A stretch of 64,000 nucleotides of DNA from Phorcus lineatus (lineage: Eukaryota; Mollusca; Gastropoda; Trochida; Trochidae), in contig OV121092.1 in assembly GCA_921293015.1 (NCBI GenBank), forward strand, positions 3,168,001-3,232,000, in the 5' to 3' direction. Position 1 is the stretch's first letter; each line of letters begins with the position of its first letter. Below, in pieces: positions 23,491 to 36,410 of the stretch. The notes beneath the pieces were generated by a model. It had not been told where the DNA came from. It saw only the letters and a program-made list of their open reading frames with translations, and made no database searches. Made by a program: the position numbers and the translations under genes.

Positions 23491-26400
23491 ACTTTTTCTT
23501 AATGCTGGACATATAGTCTATGCTTGAAGTCAAAGTAGTAAGTCAAAAGTATATCACATGATGTTAAACATTTTCTTGATTGTCAAAAATATCAAAATGA
23601 TATGAAACATATCAATTATCTCATGACCACATTAAATCCATTCCGTTTGATAAATCATAACAAAATGACATTTAAATTTATGACGTCTCTGTGAGTGGGG
23701 GCGAGATATCCGGCTGTTGATGGCGACTCATCACCGGTTGTGTACTGTGTGGACTGACTGACTCCAACTATAAGATCCGGGACTCGGACAAACATACACA
23801 CATCTGTCTACTGGCCGTGTTTTTCACAGAAATTACGTCATGCAACGTCATGCATCTGATTTTGGGCTGCCACAATTCTTTGAAGATGCGTTCAAAACTT
23901 GTGCAAATTTGACCATCAAAAGAAGTTAAGGAACATAATGAACCCCCCCCCCCCCCCCAGCCATCTTCACAACGACCAAGCCAACTGTGTCACCCCCACC
24001 CCTCCCTTCACTGCTTATTCATCGACTATTTGGCTCAATACACATTCGCATTGATTGAGGCAATACCATTAAGTATTGCGTTGAGTGGAGTCATCAGTGG
24101 TAGCAGGGCGAGCTAGACCAGTGAATCATGTTTTCACAGGCTATTTTTTCTCTATCTTTTTATGTTAAAGACGTTGGTAGTATACAAATTATTAGAAATT
24201 GAACAATTTAGCATACTATTTAGGAGGTGCTTCTCTATGATTTGTATCCCTAACATGTTTTCTTAGGGAATGTAGAAATTTGTCCTGTCATTTCCCCCCA
24301 CTAATTAAAGTTTTTCCTGCTAAACCTAAGGTTAAGGGTTATGGGTTTCTTTGAAGTATTATTAGTGTTCAAATATACATTTGCATGTAAATGTGTTGCG
24401 TTTTGGAAATTAAATAAGTTTATCCAATATTGTCCAACGTAGGGCCTACATCGTTCAAATAAGCATATGAAATTTGAACCTGAAGCTGTTTCGGGATCGC
24501 ATAAAGCATGGTATTGTTACGTTGTGAGTAATATTGCTGTATAATGAATCGCACATCGAATTGCAGAGACGATCAAGACACGTGTGTCCTCCTTGATGGT
24601 TCCTTAGGTATAAACGAGGTTTATCGTCAGGCCTTGGAACAGTCTCTCTGCGCTCTGGTTGGTGACACCGCTGTAGGTCTGGGTATTAAACTTTTTTGGT
24701 GATTTCATTTGATTTATGATAGCAAATTAAACTTTAAAACTCTAAACCCGGGCCATTGAAAGGCATTGTAATAGGTCGTCGAATGGAAAACATCAATCGG
24801 CATCTTTGCGTTATAGAGCAATGGTGTGGTTTCACTCTCGTCTAGAAGCAAACCATCTGGAAAAATAACTTATCTTAAGTACGGAGGAAATTAATCTAAT
24901 TTCACTTGAAAACTCATCAATTGCAATAAATTTATTGTGTAAGTGTCCAATGATCAAGCATCTACAATGGTGTACGCTACTGAAAGAGCAATAATGAGTG
25001 AGTAATTTCAATTGTAATGTCATCAATTGCAATTTATTTCTTATGACATGAATGTAAGTGTCCATAGCTCGTTCAGCTACATTGGTATACGCTATAGAAA
25101 GTTCAGTAATGTGGAAGAGGTTAATGGCTGTTAATTACAGGTTAGTTACAGTTTCGAGGTGAAACGGGCCACGTGCAAGCCACTGGCCTCGTTAACGGAC
25201 AATTCTAATGATTTGGCGGGATCAAGTTGATTTCACCCCGGTCTATTTTCTTAGCATGCTCTCGTTACGTTAATCTCTCACCCTTTCAGATTCTGAACTA
25301 GTGAAATTATACTTGTTGCTTGGTTAATACATGGAAAATATAAATATCACATAAGCCAGAAAGGACCGCTTGGCCTGTAGCCCTCCCTCGGTTTTCGTGC
25401 CATGCTCCGTTGATTTAAGTGCACGCCTTTTGTTAAACGCTTTTCTATTGGCTGCTAACTTCAAAGCGAAGCTTCACTTTATTATCTCCCGTCTTTTCTC
25501 CCCGCAGCGGCACGGCAGGGCAGCGGTGTTAAGAGTAGTGTTTGCTCTTAGTTAAATCTACGCTTGGATTTTATAACTCGGAGGAATCGCTTCTGCATTA
25601 ATACCTCCGACCTGGGGATGAATTAGAAGGTGCGATAGCTGTGCGCAACCGTTAGCAATAAATACACAATAAAGCGACGCCGCCATGCTTGACATTGTTA
25701 TGTTTGGGAACAATGGTGGGCCGTAATTGGTCAACTCTAACTGTCGTGCGACGAGTCTTTCTTTTTCTGGTCAGGGGGCTTTTATCGGGGTTGGTTAGTG
25801 GCCCGGATCTAACATCCATATGCTTAGTACCATAACACAAGGCAACATCAAAACTCCACGTAAAGAGCCTTGTGCGTCGTTTCCGGATCCATAAAGGTCT
25901 GTGATGCGTGTCATGTTGGGAATCTTCTCCGCATAAATCATAGTGTGAATGAAACAGGAACAAATTAATACAAAATGCAGGTTAATACACACAACGCAAC
26001 ATTGTGTAGTCATCACGCCCTACATAACAATATTATACCATCACTATGGCTCGGTAAAGAATGGAAAATACTACAACCGGAAGTGTAGCCATACAACTTC
26101 TTCCACTTTACGATCGCGGTGTCAAAAAGCGTAATATATATGTATATATTTTTGCAAAACAACCGTTCCTTATATAAGCTTAAAAGTTTTCAGTTTTGAA
26201 TGTAGAATTCGTGCATTTACATTTTGTAAAGTATTTAATCCAATTTAGACGGATATTTGAAATATTACTTATGATACCAGCAAACAGAAAAGACAATGTC
26301 TTATACTTACTTTCAACTTAACTACATAGTTATAAACGCGTTTCCAATAAATCCATTTGAATAGTGTATCTGTGCCTCACGTGTCTGTTTGCGATCTGCT

Positions 26401-26890
26401 CCATACTTGTATGACATATCATCAAACATAACGATTTAGGTTGCTCGTGCTTTATTCAACAAGAAATGAACGTATTTTATACCACGGCTGATCTAAGAGT
26501 TCGAAGGGTAGAAACTTTGTCCCGTTTCACATGCGCCAGACACAAAAATACATACAAGTATTCATCTCTATTTATATTACATAAAAAAGTTACGACAAAG
26601 TCAGCCACCTTGGATCACCAGGATGCTGCTAAAAGCTAGCAGTAATTAGACAAGACAGACAAAATTTGTGTCACATGTTTATAGATTGGGTACAGTGAGA
26701 GTTTAAAAACATAAAATAATATACAAACACTAGGCCATATGGCCAATGAGATACACATTACATTGTTTATACAAGTTACGCATTAAAAGATTAAGATACA
26801 AGAAATATATATATATGATTATATATGTCCTTCTAACTCAAGTTCTAAAATATATGGCGATATGTTCCTGTGGTCATTTCTTTGTTTCTG
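23491..26890. other. noncoding; poly-C run and two GC-richer islands
   Basis: A run of C at about 23942-23958 interrupts AT-rich sequence. Islands at 23690-23860 and 25370-25900 are open on both strands. Within the second, minus strand 25795-26016 begins with a signal-peptide-like hydrophobic stretch (HFVLICSCFIHTMIYA) but leads to no recognisable protein. A promoter or enhancer is an equally good reading (CTATTGGCTG and ACAATGG motifs). Confidence 0.35.
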
Positions 26891-27357
26891 TTTAAAGGGG
26901 CACAGAGTATGTTGTTGAGGTAAACATATTTCAGACTTCGTAAATAGTGTTATTTCATTGAGAAGTAGTGATTGTTTCTGAAAATTAACATATCAGTGCT
27001 CATAAGTTAAATGTAGTACCAATAAACAGGTTACAGTGGAGATATGTGATCGAAAACCGGACATCACGGAAACTACTACCTTAATTTGTAAAACATATTT
27101 ACTGCAGACTCAACAACAAATATAGGTTGGTAGTGAATGATAGGTCATTTAACCAATAGACATGTGAATGGAACACTTAAAAAAGATTTCTTAACATGTA
27201 TGTTGCCGTATTTCATCCCCAAATATCATAATGACATTTAAGTAATAAAAATGAAAGTTCAGGAAGGCAATTTGGCCTAAACTCAGATCATATGGTACTT
27301 TGGTTCTTATCAAAAGCATGTACAAAATTTATGAAACCAACTCTGTGTCACTTTAAG
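26891..27357. mobile_element. inverted-repeat element, family A (complete copy)
   Basis: Left end TTAA then AGGGGCACAGAGTATG. The right end on the reverse strand is TTAA then AGTGACACAGAG. So about 460 bp is bounded by imperfect terminal inverted repeats next to TTAA on both sides. It contains GTGATCGAAAACCGGACA, shared with the copy at 32811. It has no coding capacity, so it is a MITE-like non-autonomous DNA element. TTAA duplication is typical of piggyBac-type elements, but these termini do not start CCC, so I leave the superfamily open. Confidence 0.65.
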
Positions 27358-29779
27358 AACAAAGATCATTGTTTTTGGCAATTGTCTCTTTCTGTTATAT
27401 GCTAATAAGCTTCAAGGTATGCTAGAACATCATTTCCTTAAATGCATAAGTATATTCTGAAATATTAATTTCAGGGAATTAATATTCGTTTGAATGTACA
27501 TGTTTATTGCTGTCTCCAGCAACATGTTCAGTGAATACATGTACACGTATATCCCTCATGCGTAAATTGTCTTCAAACGTTGTGGGGCTCAAAGTATTTT
27601 GTATTCATAATAAATCCCTACAAGTGCCTATCACGCCAAATATCAACTTTAAGGGACAAAAACATTTGGTTTTGAGGTAAACATAGTAGTGACCCTTAAC
27701 GTTTTTAAATGGAGTTACCATCGAAATAAACATACAAATTTAATTTTAATATTGAAATAATGTTATGCATTAAACGTTTTGAAATAAACATTTCCTTGTA
27801 TGGCGTGCTGTCATTGTTAACATGTACGATAAACTGCAGTTTAAACTCACATAATTAACACAATATTAAACATGAAATTGATAATCATTTTACGTTCATT
27901 GCGCACGCCTGAAGTTAAACAAAAACAAATTATTTTTAAAAAATACAACAGAAGGATAAAACTGTGAAAAATCAATTTTTAAAAAATCGGAAATATTGAT
28001 ATTACATATGTGGATAATTCACCATTTTAAATTATTTTTTTCTCACTAAGCCAATAAACGACAGTTGCATCTGACATCGCACACCGGCTCATTAGTAGTT
28101 TTTGAATTGTAGTTTTTGGATGCATTTTTTCATCACTGATGAATATAATCAATTACTTAATTATTATTGGCTATCTTTAAATACACACCACATTTTCTTC
28201 ATTTAAAAACGATGGTAGACGTATAAAATGTCATAACGTATTTCGTTAAATACTTCAAAAATAATCCTGTGTATAACTTTAGAAAATCAATACATAATTA
28301 TTTCATCCGTAAAAAACACAAACCATATTGTGTATTGATGAAATTATGTAGGCTGCAAAAGTTCTGCAGCACGCCTCTGGTTTTATCAGTGAACAGTCCC
28401 CCGGCTTCTGATTGGTTGGTTTGCAAGCCCGGCAACAGGTCGGGAGTTAAATCGACTGCACCTGAAATGTGTTGCATCGAGCTTACCAATATAATATCTA
28501 AACAAAACAAGCAACGCTCTTTTAATGTTTGATTTGTATGCAAATCACCTCTCTATGAAGTTGAACGCTCGATATCTGAGTGAATAAATTCAGCGGGACC
28601 GAGTGTCGCATCGATATTCCGTTACCCTCTATATGACCCCGCACTATGGAACTCTTCAGTCAGTTCACGGTATTGAAAACATATATAAATGTTTCAACAA
28701 TAAATTCGTCGACTACCCTTTTTAAAATCCTAAACAATTGTCTTCACTGGAATAAAGATACGACAATTGGACAGTAAATTTCGAAGAAATTGCAATCGCA
28801 GGGGGACCGTATTGTATGTTTCCAAGATCCGCCTGCCAATATTTGAAGGCACACGTAAAGATTAGGAGAATGTGAAAATGACAGATACCATTGGATGTGA
28901 AACGTAAAAAAATAAAAGATATACCTGTATACTTATGAACGTATTTACGAACAATCATGGATGTTTAATGTTCTCGGTATGGACAGGGTTGCGATTGGTT
29001 TGGAGATACAATTAGTAAAACTATATGTTCATATTGTAGCGGGTTCGTCTATTCTTAATGATAAATTATCTTTAACTGTGGGACAGCATCTCTATTCTCC
29101 ATGATCGTGATGATCGCCGCTTGGTAAGTCATTCAACGTGTCCAGTGATATGACACATGCATTTCAACACAGATGAAGGTTCTCGATAAACAATGTGAAT
29201 GGTATTCTCCTCCATTAACTATGATCATTGTCTTACTAAGGATAAATAATACTTGATCAGTATTTCGCAGATACTACCAAAACACGTGAAAAAATCACTG
29301 TTGATAATCTTTTATTCTAAAGTTTATGAACGAATTACTTAAATCGAACGCTTAATTAAATATGATGACAGCATCAAATGCAGCGAAAAGTGGGTTCGAA
29401 CAGTGGCAAGAAATTGTTTGGGGCTGTTGTTTGAGGGATTGGGTGAATACGCCGTGAATAAGCCGTTAGATCCTGAAGGGGGAGAGGTTGGGCGTAATCT
29501 GTACGTTGAGCCGTTATATTCTACAGGAGTTGCAGGGGTATCGCTGTAAGGGGTGGGGGTAGGGTGGGGATGGATGAAGTGTCCAGCTGTTGCGGGTTAA
29601 GTATGACGTCACTGGTAACATTTTGCCTGAGGCAAATCGATCTCGGGGTAACACCACCTCTCTCTACTCGCACTCAAGGAAAAGTTATATCACTGCAATC
29701 TCCCTCCACCCGCAACGTAGGGCCACAACACTTTCTCTACACGCTCTTAGGGTAACGGTACGTTTCAACTATACTCCTC
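27358..29779. other. AT-rich noncoding; GC-richer CCAAT-containing island 28360-28470
   Basis: Near 27648 a fragment (TTTAAGGGACAAAAAC followed by TTTTGAGGTAAACATA) resembles the left end of family A. The island at 28360-28470 contains CTGATTGGTTGG, an inverted CCAAT box, and is open on both strands. It could be a promoter or exon, but neither can be shown. Confidence 0.35.
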
Positions 29780-29999
29780 TCCTTTTCTCCCCCTCTCTCC
29801 TTGTGTCTCTGCCTCTGTTTGCATGTCTGTCTGTGTCTCCTTGTGTCTCTGTCTCTCTGTCAATCTATCTGGCCCTTTGTCTGTCTGTCACCTCTGTCAG
29901 TCTATCTCAGTATCTCTGTCGGTCACCTCTATCAGTCTGTCTCTGTCTCTGTGTCTCTGTCTGTCTGTCTGTCTCTGTCTGCCTGTCTGCCTCTCTCTC

Positions 30000-30069
<70 letters not shown>
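29780..30069. repeat. pyrimidine tract ending in (TC)n microsatellite
   Basis: CTCTGTCTGTCTCTG-type sequence running into about 30 uninterrupted TC units (30008-30068). Overlapping frames read Ser/Leu-rich (plus) or Arg/Glu-rich (minus) and are artefacts. The homopyrimidine part could adopt triplex DNA. Confidence 0.95.
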
Positions 30070-30071
<2 letters not shown>

Positions 30072-31829
30072 AGTTTAGTATACCACTGAATTTTGCTGAT
30101 TATACGTATTCGTTTAACAAAGGCGACCAACTTTCATGGATTTTTCTGACAGCCTAAGTGCTGTGCAGATTAATCCGATAACGTAACAGATGTACCGTTC
30201 TGTATGGCCAATGGAAGCATGTTACCATGATACTAATTCATGATTATGAATTCAAGGTATTAATATGTTCAGTGACATAAATGTTAAGCGGCAGTGTGCA
30301 AAAGTTATATTTTGAATAAATTCATATTCATGATCCGGCATTATAGAATTGTTGATATTATGTTGTATTTTATGCTGCTTTCCTACATTTCCCTATACAA
30401 CGTCAGTTCTAACTTTAACGAGAGATTTGTGCCGCATGTAGGGTCAACATTGTACAAACGACACAAATAGCCTGTACGTTTGTTATTCTCGATCTAAACA
30501 TCCATCTAACCAACTAAATAGAATAAAGTTGGAAATATTACTCGTTAATTAATTTTGGAAACTTTAAAAAGAATTTTCGTTATTTAGGGACATTCCGATT
30601 TGGTCCGAAGTGACAAACATGTGAAATCTATAGAATGAGCTTCGATTGAAATTCAATTGCGATTTACCATACAACCTTTGCTACGATAGGCCTTGCCGCA
30701 TTTCCCAAACTTTTCTGTGCTTGTCGTCCAGGCTGCTGCGATGGATCTCGATAGTCAAAAGAGAAATCATATGGGAATTGCAACTTTTTGCCGAAGAGGC
30801 GCTGCACTCAAACTCGCAGCAAGGTTTGAATTAGACAGTGATAGAGACTTTTGCAGTTAAAGCCATGCGGGGGAAGATGCATATTTTCTTACTTAAAGTG
30901 CAACCGCCCAATAGTTAATCTCTTAAAATGTCGCTCATTAAACCACGATTAATGTATGTATGATTTCTTTTAAAACAACATCAGAACATTTCATGCGTAA
31001 ACGATAGCTAGGCCTTTAGTTAGGCCTTTGTCTTTAGCCGTATTCGCTATATCATATCTGAGCTGAGTGCACTTTGTATGATGTGACCTGGTCTTTTTGT
31101 CCTACTAAATACTCTTCAATTAAAAGCAAACCAGCGTATTTCATGATTTAAAATACACGTGCATCGTTACAGCCGTTCAGTGAACTACAGAATACATAGC
31201 GTATTCCATACGTGCATGTACACGTGCATTTTTAATTAACCGTTTATTGGTTGTTTTAAAAAACCTAACAGTTAAAGAGTGTGGAACGTATAATTACGAG
31301 AAGAATAAGGCAGAGAGGCTATTGAGAAGAAGATGCAGTCATATTTCTGTGTGGCGATGTTGTTGAATGCATGCGTGACGAGACATGCACACGAGCGTAA
31401 CCGCGACCCCTATGTCATGACATTTAAAATAATACTTTTAACATGAATTGTTTTACTAGCATGTGTTGTATTATATGTTTTTGTCTGTGAGACTGAGAGT
31501 GGGTGTATTGTTTTTGGTCTTAAATTTGGTATGAATCAGTTTTGGGCCGAGAGTTTGTGCGCACGTGTGGGGGTCGGGAGTCGTGTGGGTACTGTCTGTG
31601 ATTGTGTTTGAATGAAAGGTTGTGTCTGTGGGAGAGAGGGGCGAATGTATACTGTGTGAGACTGATTTTTTACTGATGCGTTTGTATATCGTGGTTTCTT
31701 ATGAGTGCAGTAATGTATGGAGAGTGTATGTGGGGTGGGGTAAGAATGGGTAATGTGGTGAAAGGTGGTGCGAAATGTGATCAATGCAAATGTATTGTTG
31801 TATTTGTTATGAATTTGTAATTGTAATAG
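30070..31829. other. noncoding, nothing firm
   Basis: AT-rich unique sequence. The T/G-rich part from about 31450 to 31830 may be the 3' untranslated region of the LINE fragment that follows. Confidence 0.4.
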
Positions 31830-31955
31830 TATGTTTGTGTCTCGTAAGCCTTATGGCTGGGTGCTGACTTTTAACAGCTTTTTATATTGTGATATATATG
31901 TTCAGCATGTGACACATCAATAAAATATTCTTCTTCTTCTTCTTCTTCTTCTTCT
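31830..31955 (+). mobile_element. possible LINE 3' end with AATAAA and (TTC)n tail
   Basis: GCCTTATGGCTGGGTGCTGA is followed by AATAAA (31919-31924) and nine TTC units (to 31955). This is the usual end of a non-LTR retrotransposon insertion with a short microsatellite tail. A retroposed mRNA end is the alternative. No reverse transcriptase frame was found upstream. Confidence 0.4.
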
Positions 31956-32375
31956 GTCATCCGTAAAGAGGCCTTAATGGATACGTTAGCTCATATGGAT
32001 CGCCATTCAAAACGCGCCCATTAGATATCTGCAAGAATCCAAGTATTTGCATACGCAGTCGCCTGTGTCGCTTGTGTCCGAGGACTGGGCGTATCATCCC
32101 CATCAACAGTGAAATGCTCATAGATTCTCTTCGTCTTCTTGTGTGTTGAATTTTCAAATCAGACTTCAATGTAGATAAAAAAATATCCCCTCCTCTTAGT
32201 CAATGATATGTGGATTAAAAATGGCTAATATCTGAAATCCCACTCAATGACAGCTTATTCATCGCAGATTTTTTATTCGGCTACATTGTAATCGTATATG
32301 GGTAAGCATTCTCATAATGGTATTACGTTAACCGTTGGCCGCTGCCTGTCCCATCATCTAATGATTATTTTTAAT
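31956..32375. other. noncoding spacer
   Basis: No recognised feature between the TTC tail and the SINE tail. Confidence 0.4.
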
Positions 32376-32702
32376 ATGAGGTGAGGTGAGGTGAGGTGAG
32401 TTGGGGTTTGATGCCGCTTTCAAGAGTATTTCACTTATATCGCGGCTGGTAGTATTTTTGCAGGGAGAAAGCCCGCAACACCATTGTGACTATGCATTGC
32501 GGTGAAACCTGCGAGCATCGGCTGGAACTAGCGAACCATGTGTGGTACTGCGCTGAAATTCAGTGTTGCATTGCACCCAAACCTGACTGCGGGTAGAACA
32601 GTTCTCTACCGCAGACAAAGTTGCCGAGTCCCTGGCGGGATTCGAACACCGGGCCACTTGATCCGAAGCCGAACGCGCTAACCACTGCGCTATCCCGCCC
32701 CC
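32376..32702 (-). mobile_element. tRNA-derived SINE, about 325 bp
   Basis: The minus-strand 5' end is tRNA-like, with an A box (TAGCGCAGTGGTTAGCGCG) and a B box (GTTCGAATCCCGCC) about 30 bp apart. The body is shared with the copy at 36411-36718, including TTCGCTAGTTCCAGCCGAT, CAGGTTTCACCGCAATGCAT, GCGGGCTTTCTCCCTGCA and TATAAGTGAAATACTCTTG. The 3' end is GGCGTCAAACCCC followed by five CACCT pentamers (32377-32403). RNA polymerase III would transcribe it from the internal boxes; mobilisation would need a partner LINE. The tRNA part is not an intact gene. Confidence 0.85.
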
Positions 32703-32810
32703 TATTTTTAGTGTGGATGTGATACGTGAAACCTCGAGAAGTATCTCAGTAATGCTAATCCCTCACAGGTTTTACAATCTGTTTTAAGTTCTCGTAGTAG
32801 TAATATAATC

Positions 32811-33245
32811 TTAAAGGGGCATAGAGTATGTTGTTGAAGTCACGAATGGTGTTATTTGAGTAGTAGAAGTAGTGCTTGGTCCTGTATATCAGCATCAAGA
32901 TGTTTATCAGTTTAGCATAGGGATAATAACAAGCCCTTAGTCGTGATTTGTGATCGAAAACCGGACAGTGGCGCACGCCAATGTCTCAAAATCGTAATTA
33001 TGGAAACTTAACTGCAGCAGACACAAAGAAAAACATGATTGTCTAGAAGGTCATCTAACTATTGTTTATTTAAATGGGACAAAGTATGTTGACTTTCTTA
33101 CATTGATATAGCTGTTTTCCAATTATCATTTAAAACAAGAAAATAATTTGAGCATTTTAAAAAAATATAAAAGTTTAGAGAGGCTAATCTTAATTCATGA
33201 CATATGGTATTTTGAAACTTATTTAAGCCATATGAAAAATAATAG
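32811..33245. mobile_element. inverted-repeat element, family A (right end missing or decayed)
   Basis: Starts TTAA then AGGGGCATAGAGTATG, continues TTGTTGAAGT, and carries GTGATCGAAAACCGGACA at the same relative distance as the 26891 copy. Late in the element CATATGGTATTTTGAAACTT matches CATATGGTACTTTGGTTCTT of the other copy. A clear right terminus was not found, so the end is approximate. The internal phrase AATGGGACAAAGTATG at about 33075 may be a nested end. Confidence 0.55.
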
Positions 33246-33429
33246 AACATAATCAAAATTTTAGTGAGAATATGCCTTACCATATATTAAGCACAGGTAT
33301 TGTAAACTTGCTTCACATCCAGAATAGGCTAAGAAGCTCCTGTTTAATATTGAAAGATTTAAACTTATTTGATTCATAGAATTGTTTTCTGGGAAGATAA
33401 GAGGTCACCTTGCTTTCACGTTGTGAGAT
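33246..33429. other. short noncoding spacer
   Basis: AT-rich sequence between the family A element and the G-rich tract. Nothing recognised. Confidence 0.3.
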
Positions 33430-33590
33430 AGGGGTTATGAAAAGGGGGGTTGTTGGGGAGGGAGAGGATAGGAGGGGGGGGGGGGGGGGTGAAGAGAGAG
33501 AGGTGGAAAGAGGTGGGGGTTGGAAGGAGGTATGGGATGGGTGAGTTAGGGGGGTGGGGGTGGGGGTGGGGAGGGGAGAGGTTGTTAAGA
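33430..33590. repeat. G-rich, almost pure purine tract
   Basis: The plus strand contains repeated runs of three or more G, including a run of about 18 G near 33473-33490 and GGGGGTGGGGGTGGGGGTGG near 33551. The arrangement fits G-quadruplex and triplex formation. Pro-rich minus-strand frames are composition artefacts. Confidence 0.9.
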
Positions 33591-34440
33591 CGGAAATGAA
33601 ACATCTACAAATCATCGTCGAGCTTAAAAGTGCCCACAACACGTGCACCCTGAACAAAATACACGTGTCAAAAACACTTCTTGAACCGTTGAACGCTCCA
33701 TTAGCACTTGTTAGGAGCTTGCCCATTAATTACATCATTGTTTTAGCAACTTACTAACGAGCGACACGAGTTCTGCATGCTTGCAGGAAAGTGCAGGCAC
33801 GACCCTTGATACAGGAAATATTGCCATTGTTCTACTCGACTTTAATGATAAATGTGTGGGTCCACCATGTTTATCGCGAATGTCTGGCCCGCTCTTTCGA
33901 TAGTGTAAACTTAACATGGTGTATTACTTTTGTAAACAAATGGACACGTGGTAACATTGACAAAGATATAATAAAACACAGATGAAGTGTTTGGGCTTTA
34001 TGAAATATATCTTAGATGACTCCGCACGCCAGTCATTCTAAATAGATAAAATGATGAAAATAGCATATACTAGAGGGAATTATTGTGGTTATATGTATAT
34101 TGGATATATGATGGCTATAACCAAGTCGAGTGGTCGAGTGGGTAAGTTTTTAGTGCAGTCTATTGATGCCTGCTAAATGATACGACTCACCATAATGGAC
34201 TCGACCCGAAAACAGGAGAGAATGTATTATTACAGATAGCGTGATCCATAAATAAAGCAAAAAAATGACAATTGTTTACTATCTTCATAGCATGTACTAA
34301 TTATATTTGTATGAATTGAGAACCAAATGTTATTATCATCAATATCACTTTCGTCCGTCCCAAGCTAGTTCCTTTGCATTTTTTTAAATTCACCTTGAAT
34401 AGAACAATGCCCGTTTATAGAATAGTTCACTTGTGTTGCA
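33591..34440. other. noncoding, nothing recognised
   Basis: AT-rich sequence with no supported gene, RNA or repeat. Confidence 0.4.
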
Positions 34441-34880
34441 GATTCTATTTACATAGATAACTTCTCTTCTATAGATCACTCCACTTGAATAGAACAGTTC
34501 ACTTGGACAGAACAGTTGGAACTGTCAATTTTAGTAGAACAATTCACTTGTATGGAACAGCCAGTATGTATAAAACAATTGTCTTGAATAGAGCAGTTCA
34601 CTTGTTGAACTAATTCACTTGTATGAAACAAAACAATTCACAATAACAATTTACTTGTATAAAACAATTCACTTGTTGGAACAAAAGACTTGTATTAAAC
34701 TGCCACTTGTATAACAAGTTACTTGTATACACCAATTTACTTGTATACGACAATTCACTTGTTGGAACAATTTACTTGTATGTAACAATTTACATGTATA
34801 CAACAATTTACTTGTATACAACGATCCATTTGTTTACAACAATTTACTTGTAAACAACAATTCGCATGTTTACAAAAGTC
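34441..34880. repeat. diverged minisatellite, about 18-20 bp unit
   Basis: Recurring CAATTTACTTGTATACAA and CAATTCACTTGTATAGAA phrases with irregular spacing. Copies are cleanest at 34720-34860 and fade leftwards. Period varies because of small indels. Confidence 0.75.
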
Positions 34881-36410
34881 AGCTTCTATGCAGGTAAGCA
34901 TATCGCTGTTACAAAACGATTCCAGACGTAGCTATTATTTCCGCTTGGTATTATTCCATGTTCATCAGCACATCAGATCTTAAACGTTTTTCGTGTTGCC
35001 GCTACAATCGTTCTAACCTTGGTTCAGGTTTCAAAGATCTTTGTGTTCTTTTAACGCATTGGAAGTGACAAAAAAAACGATTTAAGAATAATTTCCCCAT
35101 TAGTGTTAAAGGGGCGACCATCCATGACTGCTACCCGATCTTGCACCATAGGTCTCCTGTCTTCAACACCGTAACCGACTGCAGTTAACCCATCTCGCTT
35201 GTGCAATAACTTGGTTAGGCACCCTTGTCGAACCGATCATTTGAAACCTCGCTACTTGCTCAGCGTTTGCAAGAGCAGCTTAATGTCAACCGTCGACTGT
35301 CTGCAGTTCTTACAAAACAGTCACGAGCCAGACACATTCAATATGGTTTGTGGAAGCAAACCGCCATGTTGCTTTAACCTTTGTTAAGACAAAACGCAAT
35401 TCCGAGGCCTACCACTGGTTCATAATTAGACGAAAATTGTATGTATGCTACATAAAGCCCTTTTTCAATGGTTTTTAATAAACAATGTCTCGATTCTGTA
35501 TGTGAATCTGGCAAATTTACGATGTATTGAACGTTGAAAGAAACAATGTTGAGTACGCGTGTATGTTGCGAGGCGAATTATCCATTGCTCTTTTGCCAGG
35601 CTTTCGACTTCGCTTATTTCAACCGCTCCACGTGGCAAAACATATGCACGAACTGCACATTCTTCGCGCCAGCTATAGCGCAAGCGTGTCGACGCAACAT
35701 GACTAGTCTAGGATGCGACGAGGGTAGTGGGAATGAAGTAGGCTGGGACGGTTAATGGAATACCCGGCTTTTCATTCGTGTCGTGTTAATGTACGCGCGC
35801 CAACTCACCACATCCTTAATTTGACTTTAATGAAACAGCACAAGGTCACTCCCTTCGAGATCGCAGCTCTTACCGTCGCAAGGTCATACACTGACATAAA
35901 CATGCCCACCTGTTATCATAGTGACTTTTTTCTAAATGAATGTCGAATTTGTAAGATAAGTTCTTTTCAGGTTAAGAATATATAGTATGTGTCGATTTGA
36001 ACACTCTGAATATATCAATTCATGAAAAATCAAAGCCAGTGCTTCACTTGATTTCGAATTACCTCCCTTTTTGAGTTATCTTAAAGTTCCAGGTGACTTT
36101 TAACATATAACAGCTATATTTGCGTAAATTGGACAGCAGATTGCTCTGACATGATCCCTAACACTCCTGAATCAAGTGTTGTTTCCCATCTTCCTCTCAA
36201 GGCACAACTCGGACATCGCTAATCACTGACTATTATAAGTCTTGCTGTATTTCCTAAACTTTCCTATACCAGGGCTCTCTTAAACCAAGTCAATCGTAAC
36301 TCCATGTTATAGACATTGGTTTAAGGCACCCTTTGGACTAAGAGGGCTTTGTGAAGTTAGGACCAACTTTCCAGCATATTCTTGAACTTGATACTCTTAT
36401 CAAAAACAAA
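34881..36410. other. noncoding; GC-richer patches at 35100-35350 and 35560-35800
   Basis: A phrase TTAAAGGGGCGACCATCCAT at about 35107 resembles the family A/B ends but no partner end was found. Open frames overlap on both strands and show no domain. Confidence 0.35.

Noticed and set aside
23690..23860. Minus-strand exon (RVPDLIVGVSQSTQYTTGDE)
   Set aside because: Coding-like, but the plus strand is equally open, the acceptor is poor and no donor phase fits the neighbouring candidate exon.
25652..26016. Small secreted protein or prohormone with a signal-like leader and TRKRKTRR
   Set aside because: The two motifs are in different frames. Joining them needs an unsupported 64-bp intron, and a regulatory island explains the GC content as well.
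29590..30157. Long Ser/Leu-rich and Arg/Glu-rich frames
   Set aside because: They come from a pyrimidine tract and TC microsatellite.
32630..32702. Intact tRNA gene
   Set aside because: A and B boxes are present, but the body continues into a SINE shared with another copy. It is a SINE head, not a tRNA gene.
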